A stretch of 64,000 nucleotides of DNA from Adenophora triphylla var. japonica (GCA_022495995.1 JAFEMH010007471.1:24439-88438), one strand, 5' to 3'; numbered from the stretch's first letter, positions 48,503 to 60,600 are shown. Numbers and translations: made by a program. Notes: generated by a model from the sequence alone, not told the origin.

Positions 48503-49353
48503 ATGGAACATTATGACGACAGGTCTAAGACTAAAGAGCATCAATTTCATTCCGATCTCATAGATCTGACCCGCCGTCATCGCAGCAACAATAGGAGGAT
48601 CATTGACCAACGATATGGGTTGAAATGCATCCGGGCATTGAAGGAGTGGGTGGTAGACTGGAACCTTCTCCGGGCCGCATCCATTGAGGAGTTCCGTGCA
48701 CTGATTGGGGGAGCTGAGCTTAGAGATCCTATCTTCCCGCGAGATTCGCGACTTTTGACTGAGCAATTGGCCGACTTCTTGGGATTTCGCGCAGAGCAGG
48801 TGGCCCGATCGATTCTCGACCTGTCCTTTGTTGACTGGCCCAGATAGCCCGATTGGCTGTGTCATGCCCAGAGCAGTTTGACTTATCTACAGCCATGGAC
48901 ATCTTTATGCTGATTATGATCTCCCTATACTGCTTCTGTGAGTATGATGGGGTATGCTCCGGCTTGCTGCTGGGAGTTGTTAGACAGATGCGGGGCTCTC
49001 GAGGCACCACATTGGCTGATGTTCGACCCGAGCAGGGAGAGAGAGATGTAGTTCCCCTTCTGCTGGCGGAGACTCATCATGGGATGGACCGACTGTCTAG
49101 AGGGTCATTGCATATGGGACGTGGCAGCCCCAGTCTCTTATCATTGTGGCTCTTTGAGCGATTGAGACTCATCTCCCCATTACCCGTCAAGGCGAGTGCA
49201 GCACCTTGGGTCACACAGCGAGGCGAGTGGCTCAGAAGGCTTCACAGGGAGAGTTGGCGAGCGATTGGCCGGAGTATACTACCGGCTGACATCCGATCGG
49301 GTTCTGGATGGAGGCTTGAGACCGTAGCGGTAGGCGGGATGACTCTGTTATAG
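48503..49353 (+). pseudogene. Antisense gene 2 in Tat element, one frame change
   Basis: The first part (48503-48847) encodes 114 residues starting MEHYDDRSKTKEHQFHSDL. The second (about 48841-49353) continues in another frame with CPEQFDLSTAMDIFMLIMISLY, then LLLAETHHGMDRLSRG and SPSLLSLWLFERLRL. The LAET...LLSLWLFE pattern resembles a domain common in plant proteins linked to Tat retroelements (DUF7745/plant-mobile-domain type), but I am not certain of the family. A single indel or a missed intron near 48843 separates the halves. It has its own TATA box and dyads upstream. It is distinct in sequence from antisense gene 1. Confidence 0.5.
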
Positions 49354-50954
49354 TGAGGTGCCGGGATTACACTTTTCATCATTCTGCATCCCCTTGCTTG
49401 TTCGAAGGCGTGTATGGATACCCACAAGAAGCTGTTGATGGGTTCGAGAGAGCAAATGGGGTCGTACCCCTTGGGTGCGAAATGAAACTTCTTTATTCTT
49501 TGAGACTTGGCTAAAGCCGCTAAAAGGTATCATATGGACCAAAATTCCCTCTTGGCCGCGATCGGGTTTAAACCTCGGGTTTCGACCGGAAGTTCATTTC
49601 TCAAACTCGGCGCTTGCGTCGATGCCGCGGACTTTAGGAAAAATTTATGCAAAGCCCCATGTTTTGTTAAAGCAAGGGGAGATCCTTTCATCGGCAAAAG
49701 CCCGGTTGGAAGAGATGACTCGGTAGAGTTTCGGATGATGTCCCTAGCAGCGATTGTCCCAATCTGACTGCTGCAAAAGTGATCCACGAGGCTGATCTGG
49801 ATGGGAGAATCCATGTTGTGATGTAGCGAGGAAACCGACGCGGACCCAAAGATGACCAAAGAAGCCCCGCCTAAAGAAATGGCTTGACGAAGCTCCAACC
49901 ACTAAGAGTTTCAGGCGCCTAATGCGAATTGTAGCCGGGAGGAAAAAACCTATCCTTTGCTCTCTTATTTTCTTTAGTCACTCAGTCAACCTTAAGAAGA
50001 TGTAAAAGAAGAGAATTTATACATGAAGGGGCATATTTTTCGAAAAGTGGGAACAAATTCCGATTTTGTGTTATTTTCTGATGGCCTTATTCGATATAGG
50101 CATGAAATCTCGCTTTGGGTTTGACTCTTTTGGGAGAGTATAAGCGTAGAAAGGTTTGTAAAATTGTATGGAAGCCCCTGCTGATAGAAAATCAGCGTTT
50201 AGCACTATTTTTTCTAAGATGTAGAAAAGGAAGACTTGTCAAGACATCTGAAAACTTGTTTTATTTACAATGATCACAAGATTGCTTAAAACCCTTTATT
50301 GATGTTCGGGTTATTCAAACAATAATCTCGATATGAAAAAACATTCTGATCAATCATGAGGAGGAAGTCAACCAATGTCGCGGATCAAGGTTGGCTAGGT
50401 GTGAAAGAAAGGTTTGTGTATAGGGAGGTCTTTGGTGAGACCGGGTTTTACGAGATTTGTTTGTGATTTCGGCCAGGACCATTCTGGTTGCCTACGTTCC
50501 CCTCATTGTGAGGAGCTCGGGTCGCCGTAGTTCGGCTTCGGCGAGGCTACCCATTTGTTTCGAGCTTTGGGAAATGGGATTTGTGGTTCCTTTAGTGAAA
50601 AGGCTCGGATGAGAAGATTGGATGATGAGGCATGGGCCTTGGGATGATTCCTTGACCAAGTCATTCTTGGGACGACGCTATACGATTACTTCCTCTTTTA
50701 TTGGGGAGAAAGGATTTGCACGTGTCTACGGGCTTATGAAATGCTTCGGCATTGCTTCGACCACCCCATTGTTATCGACAACTTTCATTCTACTAAGCTT
50801 TGATTTTGCACGTAAGTCAAGCTTGGCGGTCTTTGGGTCCTTGGCCTCATTTTTTTTATGTGCAACCTGTTTTTGCCTGAGACGCCCTTTTTGGGATTTT
50901 CAGCCTAGCTGGGCATTACTCTTTTTGCACTAAGATTTTTTTTATATATATATA
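49354..50954 (-). other. Minus-strand Tat 3' untranslated region
   Basis: No gene is recognised. GGTTGCCTACGTTCCCCTC and GTCGCCGTAGTTCGG (50484-50535) match the block that follows the polypurine tract in elements A and B. The end, 50868-50937 (GCCTAGCTGGGCATTACTC, TTTTTGCACTAAG), is the reverse complement of the sequence just after integrase in the plus-strand element at 63930-64000. This is therefore a third minus-strand element region. Confidence 0.6.
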
Positions 50955-51288
50955 CTCCCTCCGTCCCACCTCAATTGATCCACTTTCCTTTTTGGGACGT
51001 CCCACCTCAATTGATCCATTCCTTAAATGGAAAGTTTTCCATATATTTATACCCTTATCATCTCCATATATTTACAAAAAAACCATTCATTATACCCACT
51101 TTAACTTACTATTTCTCCCAATCATTCTCTCTCCTATTAAATATTTTTAACTTTTACATTCTCTCTCCTATTCTCTACCACACATTTAACTTTTACATTC
51201 TCTCTCCTCTAATTTTTACCCACTTTAATAATTTTTCTTAAAAACCGTGTCCCACCTCAATGGACCAATTGAGGTGGGACGGAGGGAG
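50955..51288. mobile_element. Stowaway MITE in Tat 3' region
   Basis: The ends CTCCCTCCGTCCCACCTCAA and TTGAGGTGGGACGGAGGGAG form an inverted repeat of at least 25 bp in a TATATA target. At 334 bp it has the family's ACATTCTCTCTCCT core. It separates two tandem copies of an 80 bp Tat segment. Confidence 0.93.
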
Positions 51289-53464
51289 TATATATATATA
51301 TGCAACCCTGTTTTTGCCTAGACTGTCCTTTCTTGGGATTTTCAGCCTAGCTGGGTATTACTCTTTTTTTGCACTACATTTTTTCCTTTTTTTCTTAAGC
51401 ACACAGGGGGCAGGCGAGCCCTGGCAGGCTTTCTTGATACCCTTGAGGTCTAAGCCAAGCTCCTAGGTTGTTGTCGACATGGGGTCAATCTTTCGAAGCT
51501 GGGTGGCCTTTTGTTGTCCTTTGACGATGCCGTCGTCGTTGACTTGGTGAAGGTGAAGGTGAGGACATGGTTTGGGAAGCGTATGGCTTGATGAAGGCTT
51601 TTTGTAAGGTAAGAAAAGTGTATGGGGAAGACATTAGTTGACTTTCTCACCTTGATTAATCGGAATGTTAATTATTTCAAGAGATTATTTGTTGAGCAAT
51701 GCAAGTGATCATATAAAATAAAACCATTTCATTAAATGTAATGTAGGTGTGCAAATAATATCTTAAGTCTAGCAAGAAAAGAAGAAGACTCTTTTATAGA
51801 AGATTGAAGACTAATTACAATGTCCAAGAAGGACTCGATTGAAAGAGGAGAGTACTAGAACCTACGAAGGTTGGTAGAGACTCTATTTTTTTTAAGGATA
51901 GGTAACCCCTAGCCTAGCTACTCTTATTTGGTTAGATTGCCCGGACGCTTGAGCTTTCCATTTCCTGTTAACTTCTGGATTCCATTACCGCGGCCAAGAG
52001 GCATTGATCGATCACGTGCCCGTGATGCTTTGGTGGAAGTGGAGGGTTTGAGGCCATGGAGCAGCTGGAGCAAGCACAAGGTGTCCAAAGAAACGGGCCG
52101 GAAAAGTCACGGGGGTGAACTTTGTTGACTGAGCATATTGATGGAAGGAAGTGAACCTGGGAGGATTGGTTTGTTCACCGTTTTCAGAGCTGAGAGGGAA
52201 TCCAAATCTGACATTTTGCCCCGCGTTCTGACTTTGATTTGGCCTTATATCTGGACTGATATTCGATTACGATTTGGATACGCGCTTGGACCCAAACTTC
52301 TTTGAACCACATGCGAATGTTGCCATTTACGAGGCTGCTGGAAATGAATCTCTGATTGGAGAGAAACTGATTAACCGACCACCCGGAACTCTGACCCAAT
52401 TCTTGCTCGCTGGAAGGGGGAGAGAACGGTTTTAGGTAGGGGAGAGGATAGGCTGAGGACGGACTCATGCATATGCTTTTTTTTTTTATATATTTTTTTG
52501 TTTAAAAATGATTTTTATTAGTCCTAGGAATGGTTGGAAAAGGGGGAAACCTTCTTTTTCGCATTCTACTCTGTTCCTAGATCAGTGGGTTCCATCACTA
52601 CGTCTATAGACCCCCTGTATTCCACCTGTATTGCACCTCCGGGACGAACAATCCCGGCAGAGGTCCTATAGGGCACGTGGAACCTACCGACCGAAAGGGA
52701 GAACGAACCTATGGGCATACGAGCCAAAACAAGTCAAACTCGGGGTTTTCAAAACCAAGTCCAAGTCAACGTCTAAACTCGGGAGGAGAGAGGGTCGAGC
52801 GTACGTTTGAACGTATGAGACCGCAATGACCTTTCCTCTTTTCGAGTTGGAAATGCGCGCATGGCCTCTCGTCACTTGGTGGCGAAATTTGACATAACTC
52901 TTGTTAGTATGCGTTAAGAAATCGACATGGTCCCGTGCTGACACATGTCGAGAACGCGTCATGACTTCTCACGAAGCCAAGCCGAGAAATCGATATGTAC
53001 CTACGTCGAGATATGTAGAGATCTTAACGTGTACTTACGTTGGAATTATGTCATCATTTCGACACGAAGAGGGAAAGTATGCCAGGATTGGCGAAGCATG
53101 ACTCGGACTTTGTGAGAAAATTTTGAAAAACCGAGTTTAAAATGTTTTGGAAAGTATTGGCCAAAAACCAACCGGTCACGGTAGAAAGTGTGTCACGGAC
53201 AGGTGTTGGCTGACTCACAGGCTAGGAGGACTTTAGGCGCTCAAACGTCAGCGAAACATGTCACTTTCTGCGATGCCGTCCGTACACTCCCGGGTTCTAA
53301 CTCTATGTGCGGGTAGAGTGCGAGTAGTGTGAAGGTTTTTTTCTAGAAAATCTATTTTTGCTTTTTTTTTGTAAAAGGTTTTTTTTTCTCTTTTTTTTTT
53401 TTTGATGCAGTATGCAAAGAAAAAGTAAAAGAATGAGTCAAAGCATGACAAAGGGCGCCCCAAA
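51289..53464 (-). mobile_element. Minus-strand Tat internal arm lacking pol
   Basis: 51302-51385 repeats the post-integrase block of 50868. From about 52480 to 53464 the minus strand matches the leader of the plus-strand element: 52500-52690 pairs with about 56690-56880 (TTCCATCACTACG against CGTAGTGACGGAA), and 53160-53220 pairs with about 56100-56170. So leader and 3' sequences lie close together with no polyprotein between them, as in a non-autonomous deletion derivative. TTTGGGGCGCCC at its end (minus strand) may be a primer site. No gene is recognised. Confidence 0.6.
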
Positions 53465-53945
53465 TGTCGGAATTTACCGTGATTTGTAGTCTTGTATCCT
53501 TACGCCTGTTCTATTGTGACGGAACAAGCAAGTAGCAAAAAAGGAAAAGAGCCCCGGCTCCCGATAGTATCACATACCAAAGCATGATAGAGCATGGAAT
53601 CAAGGCAAAGCACACAACATGACACAGATGCACACACAAGGTTGTAAGTACCCAAATCTGGCTCATGCCTTCCGGTTAAATTTCCCGGCAATTTCGGTAA
53701 GTTTCCCGGTAATTCCCCGGACCTTCCTAGTGTTCCGGAAATGTTCTGGAGCAGTCCCAAATTAAATTAAGGGCTGAAGGGAGCCTTCCTAATTAAGAAA
53801 CACGTTTTTCTTAATTAGGAAGAGGGTTCTAAATTTGCCACCTTGCGTGGTTCTAGAAATCTTTGAGTCACAAATGGATAATGCCGCACGGTGCATTAGC
53901 TCGGTCCCTAGCCGCACGGCTTCATTAGCCTTATCCAGGTTTGCC

Positions 53946-53954
53946 TATAAATAG
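53946..53954 (+). promoter_or_regulatory. TATA box of element C
   Basis: TATAAATAG, the canonical plant LTR TATA box, about 480 bp into the LTR, with two GCCGCACGG motifs at 63 and 35 bp upstream. Confidence 0.75.
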
Positions 53955-54239
53955 AGCCCTCCTCTACCCATTTCAAGACACACAATCCATAGCAAGTCAC
54001 CCACAAACACTCCAAATACGTGAAGAATCTTTGCTTGGAAGCTCAAGAAGGTGAAGAAGAAGGCCAAGAAGCTCCCTCCCTCCTCCTTGAAGATCCAAGA
54101 CCAACCTCTCCTCCTAGCTCCGACCAAAGAAGAAGGAAGCTATTGGTAACCTCGCACGCCCTACCTTTGCATCCTAATTGCTTTATAATTTGCTCATTGC
54201 ATTGTCTTTATATTGCTTGGGACTTGGTAGATTAAAGAT

Positions 54240-54660
54240 CCTATCTTTATATTCCCCCTTCCCCTTTGGCATGCATTAGACATCATTTGTCATAAAAATG
54301 TAGTCTTTTCCCATTAAGGTGCATCCTTTGCACCTAAAACCCCCATTTTCAAATAAAAATGTCATCTTCATGCATCCTTTGCATATAAAAATCAAATCTT
54401 TTTCAATCAAAATGCATCATTTGCATCCAAAATCCCTTGTTCAAGCATCATTTGCTTTAAAGACCATGTCTTTACCATAAACTAGCATCATATGCTTTTC
54501 AAAATGCAATCTTTATGCATCATTTGCATAATGAATGCCAATTTCTTCAACAAAAATGCATCATTTGCATAAAAATCAAATCTTTATGCATCATTTTGCA
54601 ATAAAGATCATTTCTTTAAACTAAGTGCATCATTTGCAACCCAAAAATGTCATCTTTTCA
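54240..54660 (+). repeat. GCATCATTTGCAT-type repeats in element C LTR
   Basis: At least ten loose repeats of ATGCATCATTTGCAT or GTGCATCCTTTGCA alternate with AAAATCTTTTTC-like spacers downstream of the TATA box, in the presumed transcribed part of the LTR. The core is a near palindrome (ATGCA...TGCAT). Confidence 0.65.
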
Positions 54661-55348
54661 TTAAAGATTCATTTTTACATACATTTCCCCCATTTCCCCA
54701 TTATCAACCTAGGAATGGACCGGTGTAAAGATCCTATCTTTACATCGTTCCTTCCATTAAAGGTTCCATATCTCTTTAGAAAGGGACACCTTGAACCCTA
54801 TATCTCCGATTATCGCTTAAGAAAGAGTATGAAGCATCTATATGAGCTCGTAGTCTTAAAGCGTAGGATTGATGGGCTAATGACCCTCCTTTTCTAAAGA
54901 ACCTCATCTTTGACCAAAAGAGTCATTCTCTCGATCACGCAAGTCCCGAGGGTCCCGAGGTTAAAATGCGATGATCACAAGTCATAAGATGAGGACGGGA
55001 TCATAATCCCAAATACATAAAATTTCAAGGAATCCCGGCGACAACCAACAAATGGTTTGTACGTCAGGAAGACAACTTGGGACATTCCCCCTTTTTCTCA
55101 AACACATGCACACAAGAAAGCACGCAAGCAAGCACGATTCTTGAAATCTTGGGAGACTTGCTCCGGCAAGGCACTTTGGGTGAACGCCAAACGTTCTTCC
55201 CAGGGTAACTTAACCTCCGAACCCAAGTAAAAACCTTTTTTTCAAAGTTTTGAGGTAATCAAAATGGCGTGGCGACTCAGTTTTTCAAATTAAACCGGAT
55301 GTCTTCAAACTCGCGTGAATCCAACAAAATTTGGGCACCACATTCACG

Positions 55349-55370
55349 GTTTGGCGACTCGTGGGGAAAT
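55349..55370 (+). other. Primer binding site of element C
   Basis: TTTGGCGACTCGTGGGG lies a few bases after the LTR end. The leading TGG is complementary to a tRNA CCA end and places the element in plus orientation. The tRNA type was not determined. Confidence 0.65.
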
Positions 55371-57000
55371 CCCAAAGGAGAAAAGCTTTTATTTTCAAAA
55401 CAAAAAAATCGATACTCGTTATATAGGTGGAAACCACTTACCCTTCTGTACACTCACGACGTGGGAGTTGGGATAAGCAGGTGGTTTAACAATCCACGTA
55501 CCGGTATCCCTTTTCGAAAAAACAATTTTGAAAAAATAAAGAAAGCTTTTCCCTTTTGAGCGGGTTAGACTCCATCGCCGATTTCATTAATCGTGCTTGC
55601 TTTCTTTACCATGCATTGCATCATTTGCATCTTGGAATACGTGCATACTTTGAAACGGGAAACAACCCGAAAAAATAGCAAAAGGAGTGGAACCTGGAAA
55701 ATTGATCCATGCAGTCGTACGACTCAATCCTCCTTAGATTCTGACCGGGCGACCTCAGTGGCAATTCCACCAGGAAAAATCATGGTTAATCGCGGTCCTA
55801 GCGGCTTGGGGCTACTCGGCTTCATGGCCCGGCGGGGCTCCCGAGAAAATTTACGTGCTTACGTGTTGCATTTTCCCCGTCCCGAAAATCATTCCTTTAA
55901 AACACATTATGAAAATCTCTGTTTTAACTCAAAAAGGAACATTTTTAGGAGACCGCACACTACTGCGCACTTTGATATATCCTGTACACTTTGCACGCAC
56001 GTCCTTCAAACCCGAGGGTGGTTCAGTGCGATCACGGACGGCCTTACGATGCTCCCGGGCGCGCACGGAATCATCCCAACCTCCCCATGGCAGCCAGTGT
56101 CGACCAATGCACAGTCCGTGTCACACGTTTCAAAAAACCGTGACTTTTGGTTGGGTTTTGGTCTAGTCCGTGTCATATAGCCCAGTTGCATACCCACGTA
56201 AAGGTCAAGCCTTAGCTCATAACGGAAGCCAAGATTTTCGCTCAAGCGAAATTACGCGAAATTCCGACAAGGAAAAATCGGTGGGATCTTGACTCCGACA
56301 TTGACTATTGACCTTGACCCGCACGGAATGCGTAAGAGTCAAGACCGAGTCTTTGCCAAAAAATCAAAAGATCTTTCGCTCAAGCGAAGCTACGCAAAAT
56401 TCCGACAAGGAAAAATTGGCAAGATCTTGACCGGCATTGACTTCGATTCCGACCCACGCACCGTGTATGCAACAAAGTTCAATGTGACACGTGTCATCCG
56501 GCTTTTTACCGCCCGACCCATGCCTATTATTCTCTCGGACATTACCGAAAGTCGAAACCGTCATTCGCTCAAGCGAAACTACGCAAAATCCGTCAAGGCG
56601 AGAGACGAGACTTTCCCGATATTGCCTTGACTATAATCCGCATCGCTCGTGCGTTGAAGGTCCTATGACCCGCTAGACCCGATAGGAGCGTTCTTTACTC
56701 TCGGTCGGTGGGATCCGCGTGCCCTATAGGACCTCGCCGGGGCCATTTGTCCACCACAGGAGGTCGAAATACGGGTGGAATACGAGGGGCTTATATGGCG
56801 TAGTGACGGAACCCACCGATCCGGGATCTAGAGTAGTTGTGAAAAAAGAAGGGCGAATCCACTTTTCCAACCAAATTGATATTAATAAAAGACAACTGTT
56901 TTAAGTAAACTTGAAGATTCTAATTTGCATATTGCACGAGCCTTCGGCTAAACACCTACCCCGAGTCTAAACCTTTCCTATCCCTTTCCCGCGAGAAAGA
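55371..57000 (+). other. Element C leader with three dyad-bearing repeats
   Basis: Non-coding leader between primer site and polyprotein. Repeats begin near 56230, 56370 and 56563, each opening with TTCGCTCAAGCGAA (a hairpin with 5 bp arms) followed by ACTACGCAAAATTCCG-like sequence. Parts match the minus arm at 52480-53464 in inverted orientation. Confidence 0.65.
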
Positions 57001-59040
57001 AGTGGGTGAGAACAGGGTCGGCGACTTGTTAGCACGAGAATCCTCGGAGCAGGTTCGCGAGAATCCTCGGTTTCGAGTCGGGAATGACCGATTTGACGAG
57101 AGAACGATCTTTGGTTTGGGTAACCGGATGACTAGGGAAGAAGAGCTAGCCTATAACCAATGCCCTCCCCCATCTTCATGCATAACCCATTGCCAAAGAC
57201 CGTCCCTTCTCGGTCTTCTCCAATACCCCAAGAGTGTAGGGTCCCGACACCCTCGCTTCCTCTACATCCCCCACGGGACCTTTTTCCTCCTTTCGGCATG
57301 AGCCTACTTTGGAATCCCGGTGCCAATTTGACCTTTCCAATTTTGTCAACGCCTTTGTGAATTTGCCTACCTCTCGGACGGCTACGGTGAAGAGTCGGTC
57401 GGAAACGAGAATAGGAATGGATGGATTCTACGACGATGATGACGGTTCGATAAAGGAATGGACTTGGAGCCAAACGGATGTGAAACCCGAAGGGCAAGAT
57501 GAGGTAGAAAGCCACGGACACAGGAATAGGGGATGAAATCACTTCAAAGTGTGTGCGGCCTATGCAAAGGCTCGGAGAAGGATGAGGTAGTGTATGAGTC
57601 CTATATCCTAGAGTTCAATACTCCGTACAAGGACTTGGTAGGTGAATGGAGGAACTTGATCGAAGCTTTAGCCAAAGAGAGGAAGTGGGCTCCGCCCACC
57701 GATCTGGAAGGCATGTAGCGTCGCCGAAGCCAAACTCTCATCGGGAAGGGTGGGCTACATCACGGTGTTAGTAGTCACTCACGAGCAACTTGGTACGAAG
57801 AAGAATGTATGGATGCCTTGGAAAGAGTCACGAGTTTAGGCGACCCAGTCCCTTTATGTCCTACGATGATAATGATGTTTTCTGGTAATCCTAAGCCCAA
57901 GGAAGAATGAGATACCCCTCATATGGCGTCAGTATCCCGACCTTTTGCCCTCATTGGTCATAAGAGCCACGGCGAAAGTTCCCAGCGAGCTGCTCTTGTA
58001 GTGACAGCGATGAAAGACACGAGTCGTGAAGTGCGGAAAGGACAATAGAGGAGTGGTTAGCCACGAAGCAAAAAAGCCCGAGGAAAATCTCTCTAACGGT
58101 AAGAAAAAAGGAACTCCGCCATGCAGGGTTTTGACCCCAGAAATCCTTATTGATGATGGAATTTCCCACCGAGAAAATGTTTGACGCCCAGCGTCAAAGA
58201 TGCCGTCGAGAGGTTGACCCCGGGGAAAGAAAAGACATGCTTGACGAGTGATGAGGAATGTGATCCTACTCTGGTATTTAAAAAGTTGCTAGGTTCGGAT
58301 GAGAAAGCCATTTGCCAAGCTCAGGCTCCGGAAGTGATAATTCTTGGTTGCATGCTTTGACTTTGAAAAGTTTGAATGAGGCGTGAAAGATTTAAACGGA
58401 GAATGTGAAGTTAGAAATCAGCCGGTCAAACTCGAGAGAAAAGGTCAAAAAGCCGGTCAACACAAGGACCCCGAGTCGGGAAGCGCCTATCGCTTCCAGC
58501 AAGTGCACACGTCAATCAGATCAATCGGCGGGGAATTGGCCTCGCCCTTGGTAAAGAATCCGCCTCGACTTTGAAAGAATTGACAGAATCCTCCGAGTAG
58601 GAATAATGACCCAAGGAAAATCCAATGTCTATCCTTGATGACTCGATGCAGGTAGATGAATGTTGAAACGCCATTTAAGGAGGTGACAAAAGAAGCACCA
58701 GAATCTGCGAGCCAAAGCGCAGATGAAAAAGACCTTATAAGCCAGAAGCGAAGCACAGACTACGATAGGAGGATCCAGTCCTAACTAGAGTTGGAAGTGT
58801 ATTACCCAAGCCAATATCTCACTTATGGTCCACTGTTGACACTCTTCGTACCCCTCGCTAAAAGTTGAAGCTAAGAGAGAAAGTTTGGCCAAGACCGTGG
58901 TGCCCATAGATGTCCCCCAGGATGAGGTCGTCAGGCAAATGATTGGGGAAATATCCTTACGGAAACATCATTGCAACCTTCAGCTGACTTAGACCTTGCC
59001 AAAGTATGGGGCTAGTCATAACGAACCTCTCTTTACATCA
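57001..59040 (+). pseudogene. Element C gag region, not recognisable
   Basis: By position this should hold gag. Short open pieces exist (57309-57536 with an acidic FYDDDDGSIKEW segment; 57533-57718 with YESYILEFNTPYKDLVGEW), but stops and frame changes are frequent and no zinc knuckle or gag core can be identified. It is either a degraded gag or unrelated sequence carried by the element. Confidence 0.4.
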
Positions 59041-59520
59041 CGATCCGAGTTAGAAGAGCGTCGATTGCCACAGTATTAGTCGATGGAGGAATTAACGATG
59101 AATGTCTTGCCGGCTAAAATGATGGATTTATTGGATGCGAAGCCGACGGACTTAAAGCCTTCTAGTCGGACTATTGAGGCCTATGACTCCCTTTGCACGA
59201 TCGGTTTGGGGATCGCCACTCTCAAGATGTGGTTCGGAAAAAAGGTCATGGACGTTGACTTTCAAGTTATTGATATTCGATTTCATTCTTGCCTTTCTTG
59301 GGACGGCCTTGGATCCACCCGGATAAACGGGGTAGCCTCTACTTTGCATCGGTGCGTCAAATTTCGGTCAGTGATGGAACTATCACCACCATTTATGGAG
59401 ATAGTGTCACGGTAGAAGGAACCGGCCAGGGATATCCCGATGTGGAGATCAAGCACGATGATGAAGGGTTAGCATTGACCGGATTCTCAAGTAGCTTCTT
59501 CGAGGCACAAGTGTGTTGCA
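59041..59520 (+). pseudogene. Element C aspartic protease, frameshifted
   Basis: VLVDGG (about 59073) holds the catalytic Asp position. After a shift the frame continues MNVLPAKMMDLL and VMDVDFQVIDI, and after another shift LGRPWIHPDK (about 59300). These blocks in this order are typical of Tat/Ogre-lineage retropepsins. At least two frameshifts inactivate it. Confidence 0.75.
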
Positions 59521-60600
59521 ACTGACCTCACCACTACTTCCGATAAAATCCCTCCCTGCCATGAGAATGATGCGAAAAATGAGTTATCTTCGGGACTTGG
59601 ATTGGGTAGAAGACTTCAAGGTCGTAACACCGTCATTGATGTGAAGGAACAGAGACTACCGAGATATGGCTTGGGGTCAAACCGAACTCTCGGGATGCCG
59701 GAAAAGCTAAAGGCACGAAAGGTGAAGGGGTCCGGCTCCATCACTTACTGATGCTTGTCTCGACCCATTACTTTACAAAGGAGGGACACAATATGATGAA
59801 AGTGATCGCCGAGATCTCCTTGCGAAAACCCTTCTAGAGAACCTTGAGAAAGTTAGGGAAAGCGACCAATCCCGTTCGAAGAATGTTCCTTGATTTGCCG
59901 AGATATCCCACAGGGCTACCACTACCGTTCGAGAATGAGTACGTCTTCAAAGGAAATCCGGCCGGTGTCAAAGAGTCGGCATCAGGGACAATGGACTTCT
60001 CCGCCTTTGAGTTAGCTCTTCCGAATCAGCCGAGATAAAGAAGTTTGCCCGGCGGTGAAGACGATCGATGGGGTTTGCAAGAGTTGTTTGTGACGAAGAA
60101 GCACAAATCCCGAGACTTGATTCGACTTCGGATTCGAGACGATGAGATAGTTGCCGTTATTGGAGACGATGGTGAAAGTCATTTTGATCCTCGCACTTTG
60201 GTGACTAAGGCAATGCCATTGAAGAATTGGGAGACATTCTCGGGGCCGATAGCCGATCGACGGCAAATGATCACGGAGCTTGGAGTTGGTACCCGTCCTT
60301 CTCAACCCGGTCGTGTCAAACACCCCATTGTCTATTCGGTCGAGTCGGGAATCTTTGAATTCCGAGTCCTCGAGAAGTCATCCGAAGGCCTCACGCTGAG
60401 GATTATGAAAATGTAATCGATGTCATCTTTCCCCTTATTTTGAATGAAATGACAAATCTTTACGATTATCCTCTTATTGCCAACTTAACAAATGATAAAT
60501 TAACTCAAAACTTAACAACGAGTTAATAATGAATCATTTGAACAAGATGCAAACACACTAAGCGAACAATACATTAAAGAAATCTTTAAGCGAGGTTTGA
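59521..60600 (+). other. Element C segment between protease and RT
   Basis: A 124-codon open stretch at 60045-60416 (MPGGEDDRWGLQELF to LRIMKM) and others have no recognised domain. Ogre and Tat elements often have a long, partly intronic spacer here. After 60420 it is AT-rich and non-coding. Confidence 0.4.

Larger units (their letters stand above)
53465..55346 (+). repeat. Tat/Ogre Gypsy LTR (element C, 5' LTR)
   Basis: A LTR of about 1.88 kb from TGTCGGAATTTACCG to about CACCACATTCA. It has a strong plus-strand TATA box CCTATAAATAG near 53944-53954. Two CG dyads precede it (GCCGCACGGTGC at 53883, GCCGCACGGC at 53911-53920). Downstream, 54240-54660 is a diffuse array of GCATCATTTGCAT-like repeats. 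The end holds GGCGTGGCGACTCAG, the block also found in the minus-strand LTRs A and B. The partner LTR must lie right of the window. Confidence 0.78.

Noticed and set aside
49475..49770. Overlapping 83-86 codon frames
   Set aside because: Three frames on both strands are open over the same stretch, no family is recognised, and the segment lies in a Tat 3' untranslated region.
54020..54235. 71-codon frame after the TATA box of element C (EAQEGEEEGQEAPS)
   Set aside because: It lies in the LTR leader. It could be a short upstream frame in the RNA, but there is no evidence for a protein and it lies in purine-rich repeat sequence.
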